NCBI GenBank assembly: GCA_000209465.1 | Contig: GL890586.1 | Coordinates: 75,058 to 139,057 of the forward strand | Direction: 5' to 3' | Source of the DNA: Lachnospiraceae oral taxon 107 str. F0167 | Lineage (GTDB): Bacteria; Bacillota; Clostridia; Lachnospirales; Lachnospiraceae | DNA length: 64,000 nt | Part shown: positions 8,676-16,449 of the stretch, piece after piece | Layout of the letters: each line of letters begins with the position of its first letter | How positions within the stretch are numbered: the stretch's first letter is position 1 | Notes under the pieces: model-generated | What the model was told of the DNA's origin: nothing | The model's database searches: none | Seen by the model: only the letters and a program-made list of their open reading frames with translations | Translations under genes and position numbers: made by a program

Positions 8676-9075
8676 GAATCTGTGGGAGAAATATAAAGAA
8701 TTATTCTTTTATGGTGTTTTTGGGGTGGGGGCTACGGTTATAAACGTAGCATCCTACCATATTTTGGAAAGAACAGTCGGTTTGCCATACTTAGTAGCTA
8801 ATATTATTGCTTGGATATTAGCTTTTATTTTTGCATTTATTACAAACAAACTGTTTGTATTTGAAAGCAGGAGCTGGGATAGAGCAGTAGCCATAAAAGA
8901 GTTTAGCGGTTTTTTGTCAGCCAGACTTTTAACAGGTGTATTAGATACTTTTTTAATGTGGTTTTTTGTAAGTATAATAAGATTGGATGATACATTATCT
9001 AAGATAATTATTAATATATTAGTGATAATAATAAACTATATTGCAAGTAAGTTTTTTATTTTCAAGAAGAAATAG
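8668..9075 (+). CDS. gtrA: GtrA family membrane protein
   Basis: About 135 residues with four hydrophobic segments. It has the N-terminal KYKELFFYGVFGVGATVIN and the Asn-Lys motif FAFITNKLFVFES of GtrA/DPMS flippases, and ends NYIASKFFIFKKK. I chose the ATG overlapping the previous stop over an in-frame TTG 24 bases upstream because it gives the usual family length. GtrA is thought to flip polyprenyl-phosphate sugars made by the adjacent GT2 enzyme. Confidence 0.85.
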   Translation: MVKNLWEKYKELFFYGVFGVGATVINVASYHILERTVGLPYLVANIIAWILAFIFAFITNKLFVFESRSWDRAVAIKEFSGFLSARLLTGVLDTFLMWFFVSIIRLDDTLSKIIINILVIIINYIASKFFIFKKK

Positions 9076-9133
9076 TAAATATAGGTGTGTTCTTATAAAG
9101 AGAGAACCTATATACTTTACTGAGAGAGGATAT

Positions 9134-9493
9134 ATGTTGATTAATATTTTAAAACCCGACTTTACCTTTAACGATGAAAGGGGAACTTTGGTTCAGCTTG
9201 TACATGAGGGTTATAGTCAGATGAATGTGGTGACATCAAAAAAAGGAGTATTTCGCGGAGGTCATTATCATAAAGTAAACAGGGAAGTCTTTTATGTCAT
9301 ATCAGGACATTTTAAGTTCACAGCAGAAAAAGACGGTGTAGTAGAGGAGTATGATTTTAAAGATGGTGATATGTTTGAGGTCCTCCCATATGTAATGCAT
9401 AGCTTTGATTATTTAGAAGATACTACACTTGTAGCTATGTATGATAAAGGTGTGGAATTATCGGACGGAGGTATGGATAGTTATATATCCTAG
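9134..9493 (+). CDS. Cupin, sugar-epimerase-like (WxcM/CapF C-terminal type)
   Basis: 119 residues, single cupin barrel. Metal-type motif 1 is RGGHYHKVNREVFYVISG and motif 2 ends VLPYVMHSF. This resembles WxcM-like and CapF C-terminal domains, which act on keto-deoxy nucleotide sugars. Start chosen at ATG after GAGAGGA; the open frame runs further upstream but without a ribosome binding site. The exact substrate is unknown. Confidence 0.65.
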   Translation: MLINILKPDFTFNDERGTLVQLVHEGYSQMNVVTSKKGVFRGGHYHKVNREVFYVISGHFKFTAEKDGVVEEYDFKDGDMFEVLPYVMHSFDYLEDTTLVAMYDKGVELSDGGMDSYIS

Positions 9494-9499
9494 AATAGA

Positions 9500-9875
9500 A
9501 TGAAGTCTAAATATTATGCAGTAAAGGGTATGTTTGCTATTTGCATAGCATGTATATATCATATTGCGACAATAGACTTTTTGTATACATTGACACCTCC
9601 TTTTGAGAATGTATGGTGAATTAAATATTTTTTTTCATTAAAACCATTACATTGTTTATGTGAAATTTTGTTTTATATTTACCTTATGAATTACAAAATA
9701 GAAGCGGCATTTTATTTATAGAATGAACATAATGCCATTTTATATTTTATATATTGTGATTCATATTTTTGTAGCATATGCTGTAAAAGTGGTTTTAAAT
9801 ATTATGGTGAAAAATATAAAAATATATAATAAGGTTGAATATATAGAGGAATATGATGATAGAGAGTATAATTAG
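9500..9875 (+). pseudogene. Decayed acyltransferase-like membrane protein
   Basis: Two fragments remain in the 359-base gap before gmhA. The first is a 39-codon frame containing AVKGMFAICIACIYHI, which resembles the N-terminal kGiaillVvlgHi stretch of membrane acyltransferases. The second (9732-9875) reads MPFYILYIVIHIFVAYAVKV and looks like a last membrane helix plus tail. The middle of the gene is missing. The second fragment overlaps the gmhA start by 23 bases. Family assignment is tentative. Confidence 0.4.
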
Positions 9876-10497
9876 AATATTAGATGAATTATTAGATAGA
9901 TATCCAAGTCTGGTTGAGCAAAGAGAAAGTATTATTGGAGTCTATAATGTTTTAGAGGAGTCCTATGCTAATGGTGGGAAATTGCTGGTTGCCGGAAACG
10001 GTGGTAGTGCAGCCGACTCTGAGCATATAGTTGGAGAGTTGATGAAAGCTTTTATTAAGCCAAGAAAACTTGATGAGAGTTTACAAAACAAACTTAAATC
10101 TATAGATGACAAGTTGGGACAAGTTTTAGCGGACAATTTGCAAGGTGCATTGCCGGCAATTGCCGTTACAGGTCATATTGGTCTTTCTACTGCATACTTG
10201 AATGACTGCAATCCGCTACTTTCATTTGCACAGCAGGTAAATGGATTTGGTAATGAAGGTGATGTGTTTCTTGGAATATCAACTTCAGGAAATTCCGAGA
10301 ACATACTATATGCTTTGGTGACAGCCAAGGCTAAGGGTATGAAAACGGTCGGATTATCCGGTAGAGATGGAGGAAAGATGCGAGAACTTTGTGATGCAAT
10401 TATTATAGCTCCCGAAACAGAGACATTTAAAATACAGGAACTTCATTTACCGATATATCATGCACTATGTTTGATGCTTGAGGCAAGATTTTTTTAG
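9853..10497 (+). CDS. gmhA: Phosphoheptose isomerase (SIS domain)
   Basis: 214 residues. SIS-domain motifs LLVAGNGGSAADSEHIVGEL and LGISTSGNSENILYAL are clear, with C-terminal TFKIQELHLPIYHALC as in GmhA. It converts sedoheptulose 7-phosphate to D-glycero-D-manno-heptose 7-phosphate, the HddA substrate. The AGAGGA site lies in the remnant of the previous gene. A terminator follows within 12 bases. Confidence 0.88.
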   Translation: MMIESIIRILDELLDRYPSLVEQRESIIGVYNVLEESYANGGKLLVAGNGGSAADSEHIVGELMKAFIKPRKLDESLQNKLKSIDDKLGQVLADNLQGALPAIAVTGHIGLSTAYLNDCNPLLSFAQQVNGFGNEGDVFLGISTSGNSENILYALVTAKAKGMKTVGLSGRDGGKMRELCDAIIIAPETETFKIQELHLPIYHALCLMLEARFF

Positions 10498-10508
10498 AAA
10501 AATTTGAT

Positions 10509-10540
10509 GGCGTTACACTTATTTAGTGGACGCCTTTTTT
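10509..10540 (+). terminator. Intrinsic terminator after gmhA
   Basis: The stem pairs GGCGT/ACGCC and CACT/AGTG with a small internal mismatch and a five-base loop, followed by six T. Confidence 0.85.
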
Positions 10541-10652
10541 ATTAATCTTTCAGATGAGTCTCTTTTTATTGACGCACACATATTTATGTACTAACATATA
10601 AAAATATACAGGTTTTAATATGGGAGTCTTTATCATAGTAATATGAAGATAA

Positions 10653-10813
10653 AAGGTGTTAAAACGTATTAATGATTTACTCAAAGATATTCATAGAAAT
10701 GGATTTATAGCAAGTACGGGAAAACCTGAACAAATGAAGAGTAAGAAGGCATACAGCCGCGTATAGATAAAAAGTTTTATGGATTGGTGATTAAAACCGA
10801 GATGAGCCTATAA
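10653..10813 (+). pseudogene. YoeB-type toxin remnant
   Basis: The first frame reads KVLKRINDLLKDIHRNGF then STGKPEQMK and KKAYSR. After a shift near 10760 it continues RIDKKFYGLVIKT. These match the order of YoeB (KINELIKDIxRNPF, GKPEPLK, YSRRIDxxHRLVY). The start, the central segment and the C-terminal residues are lost, and no YefM antitoxin lies upstream. It fills most of the gap between gmhA and rfbF. Confidence 0.55.
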
Positions 10814-10849
10814 TGTCATTACGATGATTGATAGAATATGGAGAGCAAG

Positions 10850-11629
10850 ATGAAAACAGTTATATTAGCAGGCGGACTTGGAACCAGAATTTCCGAGGAA
10901 AGCCATTTGAAACCGAAGCCGATGATTGAAATCGGCAGTCAGCCTATATTATGGCATATTATGAAATACTATTCGACATTCGGAATAAATGAGTTCGTTA
11001 TACTTGCAGGTTATAAGCAGAATAAGATAAAAGAGTATTTTGCAAACTACTTTGTATACAATTCCGATGTAACTTTTGATATGAAAAATAATAAGATGGA
11101 AGTTCACAGAAGGAATGCGGAAGACTGGAAGGTAACAGTGCTTGATACAGGACTTAATACTATGACGGGTGGAAGAATACTGAGAGCAAAAGAGCATTTA
11201 CAGGATGAGCCTTTTATGCTTACATATGGTGACGGTGTATCGGATGTTGATGTAGACGGATTATTAAAATTTCACAAACAGCATGGGAAAACCGCTACAA
11301 TAACTACTGTAAGTCTTGCACAGCAAAAAGGTGTACTTCAAAAAGATGAGTCGGGACTTATCACATCATTCAGGGAAAAGAGTGAGGATGATTCAGCTAT
11401 TATAAATGGCGGTTTTATGGTGTTAAATCCTAATATTTTTGACTATATAACGGAGGGTGATGCCACTATATTTGAGCAAAGTCCTATGCTTAAACTTGCC
11501 GGTGACAAAGAGCTTATGGGCTTTGAACATGACGGCTTTTGGCAATGTATGGATACTCAAAGAGAGAAAGAAAAACTTGAGAGTCTTTGGGCAAGCGGCA
11601 AGGCTCCTTGGATGAGGTGGAATGAATAA
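10850..11629 (+). CDS. rfbF: Glucose-1-phosphate cytidylyltransferase
   Basis: 259 residues. The nucleotidyltransferase signature is MKTVILAGGLGTRISEES, then KPKPMIEIG, as in RfbF. The ATG here follows GGAG by eight bases and matches the family N-terminus; an ATG 12 bases upstream is in frame but overlaps that site. It makes CDP-glucose from CTP and glucose 1-phosphate, the first step toward CDP-3,6-dideoxyhexoses. The stop abuts the rfbG start (TAAATG). Confidence 0.92.
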   Translation: MKTVILAGGLGTRISEESHLKPKPMIEIGSQPILWHIMKYYSTFGINEFVILAGYKQNKIKEYFANYFVYNSDVTFDMKNNKMEVHRRNAEDWKVTVLDTGLNTMTGGRILRAKEHLQDEPFMLTYGDGVSDVDVDGLLKFHKQHGKTATITTVSLAQQKGVLQKDESGLITSFREKSEDDSAIINGGFMVLNPNIFDYITEGDATIFEQSPMLKLAGDKELMGFEHDGFWQCMDTQREKEKLESLWASGKAPWMRWNE

Positions 11630-12688
11630 ATGAATTTTGAGGAATTAAAAAAGTTTTATAGCGGTAAAAAGGTTCTTCTTACCGGACATACGGGCTTTAA
11701 GGGTACATGGCTTTCAAAAATACTTATAATGTGCGGTGCCAAATTGACAGGTTATGCTCTGAATCCTCCGACAGATACAAATATTTTTGATATTTTGGGT
11801 TTGGATGGAGAAATGAATTCCATCATAGGTGATATAAGAGATCTTAAATATTTGAAAAAAGTTTTTGATAAAGTTGAGCCTGAGTATGTTATTCATATGG
11901 CGGCACAGCCAATAGTAAGAGAATCCTATGAAAGACCTGTTTATACATATGAAACCAATGTTATGGGCACTGTAAATATAATGGAATGTGTGCGACTCTC
12001 AAAAAGTGTAAGAAGTTTTTTGAATGTCACAACAGATAAGGTTTATGATAATAAAGAACAGGCTGAGGGATATGTTGAAACGGATTTTTTAGATGGATAT
12101 GATCCATATTCAAACTCCAAGTCATGCTCGGAACTTGTTACCCACAGCTATAAAAAAAGCTTTTTGACTGATTTGCCGGTATCCTGTGCAAGAGCCGGAA
12201 ATGTAATAGGAGGCGGTGATTTTGCAAAGGACAGAATAGTTCCGGATTGTGTAAGAGCGGCAATATCAAAAAATTCTGTAATAATAAGAAACCCTAATTC
12301 TATAAGACCTTTCCAGCATGTTTTGGAACCGCTCTTTATTTATCTTGATATCATTATGAGGCAGGAAAAAGACAGGGGAAAATATGAGGGCTATTTTAAT
12401 GTGGGACCTGATGACAGTGATTGTGTAAATGCAAAAACACTGGTGGAGAGTTTTAAGAGAGCATGGGGAGACGGCTTTGAATTTAAGATTCAATCTGATG
12501 GAGGACCTCATGAAGCAGGATTTTTAAAGCTAAACTGCAATAAATTAAAATCGATATACGGCTGGAAACCGGGACTTAATGTACATGGAGCCATTGATTT
12601 GAGTGTTGAATGGTATAGAGCCTGGTATATGGGTGAAGATATGAATGAAATCACTGAAAAACAGATAAAATTTTATTTGGATAAATAA
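11630..12688 (+). CDS. rfbG: CDP-glucose 4,6-dehydratase
   Basis: 352 residues, extended SDR. The N-terminal motif is LLTGHTGFKGTWLSKIL, followed by VIHMAAQPIVRESYERP, the NVTTDKVYDN catalytic threonine stretch and YDPYSNSKSCSE (YxxxK). All are characteristic of RfbG. It converts CDP-glucose to CDP-4-dehydro-6-deoxyglucose. It sits between rfbF and rfbH with no gap upstream and 27 bases downstream. Confidence 0.93.
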   Translation: MNFEELKKFYSGKKVLLTGHTGFKGTWLSKILIMCGAKLTGYALNPPTDTNIFDILGLDGEMNSIIGDIRDLKYLKKVFDKVEPEYVIHMAAQPIVRESYERPVYTYETNVMGTVNIMECVRLSKSVRSFLNVTTDKVYDNKEQAEGYVETDFLDGYDPYSNSKSCSELVTHSYKKSFLTDLPVSCARAGNVIGGGDFAKDRIVPDCVRAAISKNSVIIRNPNSIRPFQHVLEPLFIYLDIIMRQEKDRGKYEGYFNVGPDDSDCVNAKTLVESFKRAWGDGFEFKIQSDGGPHEAGFLKLNCNKLKSIYGWKPGLNVHGAIDLSVEWYRAWYMGEDMNEITEKQIKFYLDK

Positions 12689-12715
12689 GATTAAACAGAT
12701 AAATTTGGAGGAAAT

Positions 12716-14053
12716 ATGTTCGAAAATAAAACAGAACAAGAGGCTCGTAAAGAAATATTGGAGCTCGTAAAGGCATATCATGATGCCTATCATAATAAAC
12801 ATAAGGAATTTAAAGAGGGAGACAGGATAACCTATGCGTCCAGAGTCTATGATTCACAGGAAATGGTAAATCTGGTGGATGCCTCATTGGAATTCTGGCT
12901 TACAGCAGGAAAATATTTTGATGAATTTGAAAGAGAGTTTGCAAAACAGTTCGGAACAAAGTTTGTATCGCTTGTAAATTCAGGCTCAAGTGCCAATCTG
13001 CTTGCCTTTATGACTTTAACTTCACCTCTTTTGGGTGAAAGACAGGTAAAAAGGGGAGATGAGGTGATAACTGTTGCATGCGGCTTCCCGACAACCGTGA
13101 CTCCTATGATTCAATATGGTGCAATACCTGTATTTGTTGATGTAACAATACCGCAGTATAATATAGATGTTAATATGCTTGAAGAGGCATTATCTCCAAA
13201 AACAAAGGCGGTAATGATAGCACATACTCTTGGCAACCCTTTTGATCTTGAATCGGTTGTGGAATTTTGTAAAAAACATAATTTATGGTTGATTGAGGAC
13301 AATTGTGATGCACTTGGAAGTACCTATACCATAAAAGGAGAGAAAAAATTTACAGGTACAATAGGAGATATCGGAACATCAAGTTTTTATCCTCCTCATC
13401 ATATGACCATGGGAGAGGGCGGTGCAGTATATACATCCAATCCTTTACTAAGCAGGATAATGAAGTCAATAAGAGACTGGGGAAGAGACTGTATTTGTCA
13501 TTCAGGACAGGATAATCTGTGTGGACATAGATTTGACAGACAATATGGAGAACTTCCGGTTGGATATGATCATAAATATGTGTATTCACATTTCGGGTAC
13601 AATTTGAAACCTACAGATTTGCAGGCGGCAGTCGGAGTGGCACAGTTAAAAAAGTTCCCGGACTTTGTGCAAAAGAGAAAAGAAAATTATAAGAGATTGT
13701 ATGAGGCATTAAAGCCTGTAGAGGATAAGCTTATACTTCCTATACCTGAAAAAAACTCGGATCCAAGCTGGTTCGGTTTCCTTATTACCTGTAAGGAAGG
13801 GGTTGACAGATCTAAGCTTGTAAGCAAATTGGAGTCAAACGGAATTCAAACAAGAATGCTTTTTGCAGGAAATCTTACAAAGCATCCTTGCTTTGATCAG
13901 ATGAGAGAGAAAAATGAGGGCTATAGAATTGTCGGAGAACTTAAAAATACGGATCGTATTATGAATGATACTTTCTGGGTTGGAGTTTACCCGGGAATGA
14001 CAGATGCTAAAATTGATTTTATGGCTAAAATGATAATAGAAGGCGTAAAATAA
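12716..14053 (+). CDS. rfbH: CDP-4-dehydro-6-deoxyglucose-3-dehydrase (E1)
   Basis: 445 residues, PLP fold. The internal-aldimine lysine of aminotransferases is replaced by histidine in SSFYPPHHMTMGEGGAV, the hallmark of E1/ColD-type dehydrases. The cysteines in CICHSGQDNLCGH fit the [2Fe-2S] ligand region of RfbH. It removes the C3 hydroxyl of CDP-4-keto-6-deoxyglucose. Its reductase partner and the final reductases or epimerases (paratose, abequose, tyvelose, ascarylose) are not in the window. A GGAGG site precedes the ATG and a terminator closes the unit. Confidence 0.93.
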   Translation: MFENKTEQEARKEILELVKAYHDAYHNKHKEFKEGDRITYASRVYDSQEMVNLVDASLEFWLTAGKYFDEFEREFAKQFGTKFVSLVNSGSSANLLAFMTLTSPLLGERQVKRGDEVITVACGFPTTVTPMIQYGAIPVFVDVTIPQYNIDVNMLEEALSPKTKAVMIAHTLGNPFDLESVVEFCKKHNLWLIEDNCDALGSTYTIKGEKKFTGTIGDIGTSSFYPPHHMTMGEGGAVYTSNPLLSRIMKSIRDWGRDCICHSGQDNLCGHRFDRQYGELPVGYDHKYVYSHFGYNLKPTDLQAAVGVAQLKKFPDFVQKRKENYKRLYEALKPVEDKLILPIPEKNSDPSWFGFLITCKEGVDRSKLVSKLESNGIQTRMLFAGNLTKHPCFDQMREKNEGYRIVGELKNTDRIMNDTFWVGVYPGMTDAKIDFMAKMIIEGVK

Positions 14054-14063
14054 TAAAATTTAA

Positions 14064-14106
14064 GGGCTGAATACCGCTGTTTTTAATACGGTATCCGGTC
14101 CTTTTT
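14064..14106 (+). terminator. Intrinsic terminator after rfbH
   Basis: A long imperfect stem (core ATACCG/CGGTAT extended by GG/CC pairs) is followed by five T. It marks the right end of the glycan locus. Confidence 0.8.
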
Positions 14107-14139
14107 ATTGTGAATATAGTGCCAATTTTTTTCCTTTAT

Positions 14140-14168
14140 TTGCTATGCAAGAACAGATATGATATAAT
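14140..14168 (+). promoter_or_regulatory. Sigma-A type promoter of the cda operon
   Basis: TTGCTA, a 17-base spacer, and a perfect TATAAT lie about 40 bases before the first gene of the operon and directly after the rfbH terminator. Confidence 0.65.
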
Positions 14169-14208
14169 GATAAAAAATGTTGCGAAAAGTTTTTTGGTAG
14201 GAGAAGGT

Positions 14209-14616
14209 ATGCTAAACGAAGAGAAAATAAGGCAGATGACCGAATTAGCATTATTAAAAAAGAGGAAGGGCGAGCAGATGTTTGAAATTGATAATTATTT
14301 CAAAGAGGATTATGTGGGTAAACAAATGCTTAAGTCCTTTTTTGTTTATACTTTTTGCTTTATCCTTATAATTGTTTTGGCTGTTCTTTATAATTTGGAA
14401 GATTTGGTAATAAGTGTAAATACTGTTGGAATGTATTCCGTTTTTTACATTGTTATATATATATTGGGATTGATTGCATTTGAAATGATAACATATAGAT
14501 TTTTTTCAAAAAAATATGATGAGACACAGAGGAGTCTTAAGATGTACAATGACAGGCTGAATTATTTTGAAAAAAAGTTTGATAACAAAGATAAATTGCA
14601 AAATAACGGAGGTTAG
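14209..14616 (+). CDS. Uncharacterised two-helix membrane protein
   Basis: 135 residues. A charged N-terminus (MLNEEKIRQMTELALLKKRK) is followed by two membrane segments at roughly residues 45-65 and 75-100 and a charged C-terminal helix ending FEKKFDNKDKLQNNGG. The start follows AGGAGAAGG. An upstream in-frame extension exists but lies across the promoter. No family recognised. It leads the operon containing cdaA, two bases from the next gene, so a link to envelope or c-di-AMP homeostasis is possible only by context. Confidence 0.7.
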   Translation: MLNEEKIRQMTELALLKKRKGEQMFEIDNYFKEDYVGKQMLKSFFVYTFCFILIIVLAVLYNLEDLVISVNTVGMYSVFYIVIYILGLIAFEMITYRFFSKKYDETQRSLKMYNDRLNYFEKKFDNKDKLQNNGG

Positions 14617-14617
14617 A

Positions 14618-15580
14618 ATGCTACAGCTATATGTGTTTAGAAACAGTTTAAAGAGTTTCTATGCAAAATATTATTCTATCATAGATAAAGGAATTAAATA
14701 TATAATATTATTTACAGCAATGATGCTTATAAATATCAACCTGGGGTATGAGTCTAAACTAGTTGCAATACAGACTCCTATAGTATTGTCTGTAATAGGT
14801 GCATTTTTGCCATATATGGCAGGTGTTCTTATGGTGGCGGTCTTTTTAATGATTCATCTTTTTACGGCATCATTTGAACTTGCTTTGCTTGTGGGAATTA
14901 TACTGATATTAACATTTTTTTTGTACTATAGTTTCGGTAAAAAGGACAGTGTACTTTTAATAATTGTGCCTGTACTTTTTGTGCTTAAGATACCTTATGT
15001 GGTGCCTCTGGTTGTGGGACTTATGGGAAGTGCTGTCAGCATAGTGCCTATTTTGGCGGGAGTAATTATATATTTTACCTGTTTGTTTGCAAAACAGAAT
15101 ATAGGAGTACTTACAAGTACCCAGTCTGTGGATATTGCGCAGAGATTTTCACAGGCAATAAATGGGATATTCTCAAACAATACCATGCTTTTATTTATTA
15201 TTGCATTTGCATTGACCACATTTATAGTATATATGGTTCATAAGCAGAATATGGATTATGCCTGGCAAATAGCTATTGCGGCAGGAGCTATTACTATTTT
15301 GGTCAGTATATTTGTGGGAGATTTTGTATTTGATATATCTACTCCTCTTTTAGATTTTATAATAGGTCTTGCGATATCTGTGATTATAGCTTATGTGTAT
15401 GATTTCTTTGTATTCTCGGTGGATTATACGAGATCGGAATATGCACAATTTGAAGATGATGATTATTATTATTTTGTTAAGGCTGTGCCGAAGATTACTA
15501 TCACAGCGGCGGATAAAAAAATACAATCATTCAGTACAAATGGAAAAAAGAAGAACAAGAATAATGGGGGTAATGAATGA
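14618..15580 (+). CDS. Uncharacterised polytopic membrane protein
   Basis: 320 residues with about nine or ten hydrophobic segments and a short cytoplasmic C-terminus rich in Lys and Asn (GKKKNKNNGGNE). An acidic-aromatic patch (FEDDDYYYF) precedes the tail. Start taken at the ATG after CGGAGG; an upstream in-frame extension overlaps the previous gene. It overlaps cdaA by four bases (ATGA), showing tight coupling to the cyclase gene. No function assigned. Confidence 0.75.
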   Translation: MLQLYVFRNSLKSFYAKYYSIIDKGIKYIILFTAMMLININLGYESKLVAIQTPIVLSVIGAFLPYMAGVLMVAVFLMIHLFTASFELALLVGIILILTFFLYYSFGKKDSVLLIIVPVLFVLKIPYVVPLVVGLMGSAVSIVPILAGVIIYFTCLFAKQNIGVLTSTQSVDIAQRFSQAINGIFSNNTMLLFIIAFALTTFIVYMVHKQNMDYAWQIAIAAGAITILVSIFVGDFVFDISTPLLDFIIGLAISVIIAYVYDFFVFSVDYTRSEYAQFEDDDYYYFVKAVPKITITAADKKIQSFSTNGKKKNKNNGGNE

Positions 15581-16449
15581 ACATAGTCACGAGATTGCTG
15601 CGTGATGGGCTTTCATATTTTCCACGAATCGGTATACTCAATATATTTGAGATACTTATTATTGCATATATTGTGTATGAAATAATGACATGGATTACAA
15701 AGACCAGAGCATGGACTTTATTAAAGGGACTGCTTATTATATTGGGCTTTACCATAATGGCATATATACTGCATTTTGATGTCATATTATGGATTCTTGG
15801 CAGAATTGCAACCATTGCGGTGACTGCACTTATAATAATATTTGCACCTGAGCTTAGAAAGGCTCTTGAGCAGCTTGGCAATAAGAATATAATGAAATTC
15901 TTTGCCTTTGACAATAAAATCAGCAATGACGGTATTACTGAAGCTACTATAGAGGAACTTGTAAATGCGGCATTTACCATGTCAAAGCCCAAAACAGGAG
16001 CTTTGATGGTAATAGAAAGAAATGAGAATTTGTCAAATATAGAGGGAACGGGTATCTTGATAAATGGTATTGTTTCAAGTCAGCTTCTTATAAATATCTT
16101 TGAACATAATACACCTTTACATGACGGTGCAGTGCTTATAAGGGGTAATACCATTGTATCCGCAACCTGTTATCTGCCATTGTCTGAAAATATGAGAATC
16201 AGTAAGGATCTGGGAACAAGACATAGAGCCGCTATAGGTATCAGTGAGGTTTCAGATTCTATTACCATTGTCGTTTCTGAGGAGACGGGAAGAGTCTCAG
16301 TGGCAATTGCAGGTAATTTGATAAAAGTAAATGACAGTGAAGGACTGAGAAAGGAACTTTCTGTTCTGCTTGAGGATAGGGTAGAAGAAAAGAACAGTTC
16401 TTTATTTTCAAAGTTTTTGAAAGGAAGAGGTAATGATAAAGACAAATAA
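15577..16449 (+). CDS. cdaA: Diadenylate cyclase
   Basis: 290 residues. Three N-terminal membrane helices are followed by a DisA_N/DAC domain with LHDGAVLIRG (DGA, residues 183-185) and GTRHRAAIG (RHR, 215-217), the catalytic motifs. It condenses two ATP to c-di-AMP. The downstream gene is its regulator cdaR, overlapping by 17 bases, as in other Firmicutes. glmM, the usual third gene, is absent here; ptsH and ptsI follow instead. Confidence 0.93.
   Translation: MNIVTRLLRDGLSYFPRIGILNIFEILIIAYIVYEIMTWITKTRAWTLLKGLLIILGFTIMAYILHFDVILWILGRIATIAVTALIIIFAPELRKALEQLGNKNIMKFFAFDNKISNDGITEATIEELVNAAFTMSKPKTGALMVIERNENLSNIEGTGILINGIVSSQLLINIFEHNTPLHDGAVLIRGNTIVSATCYLPLSENMRISKDLGTRHRAAIGISEVSDSITIVVSEETGRVSVAIAGNLIKVNDSEGLRKELSVLLEDRVEEKNSSLFSKFLKGRGNDKDK

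Noticed and set aside
9080-9120. Bulged TATAGGT/ACCTATA hairpin between gtrA and the cupin gene
   Set aside because: No T tract and a three-base bulge; too weak to call a terminator or operator.
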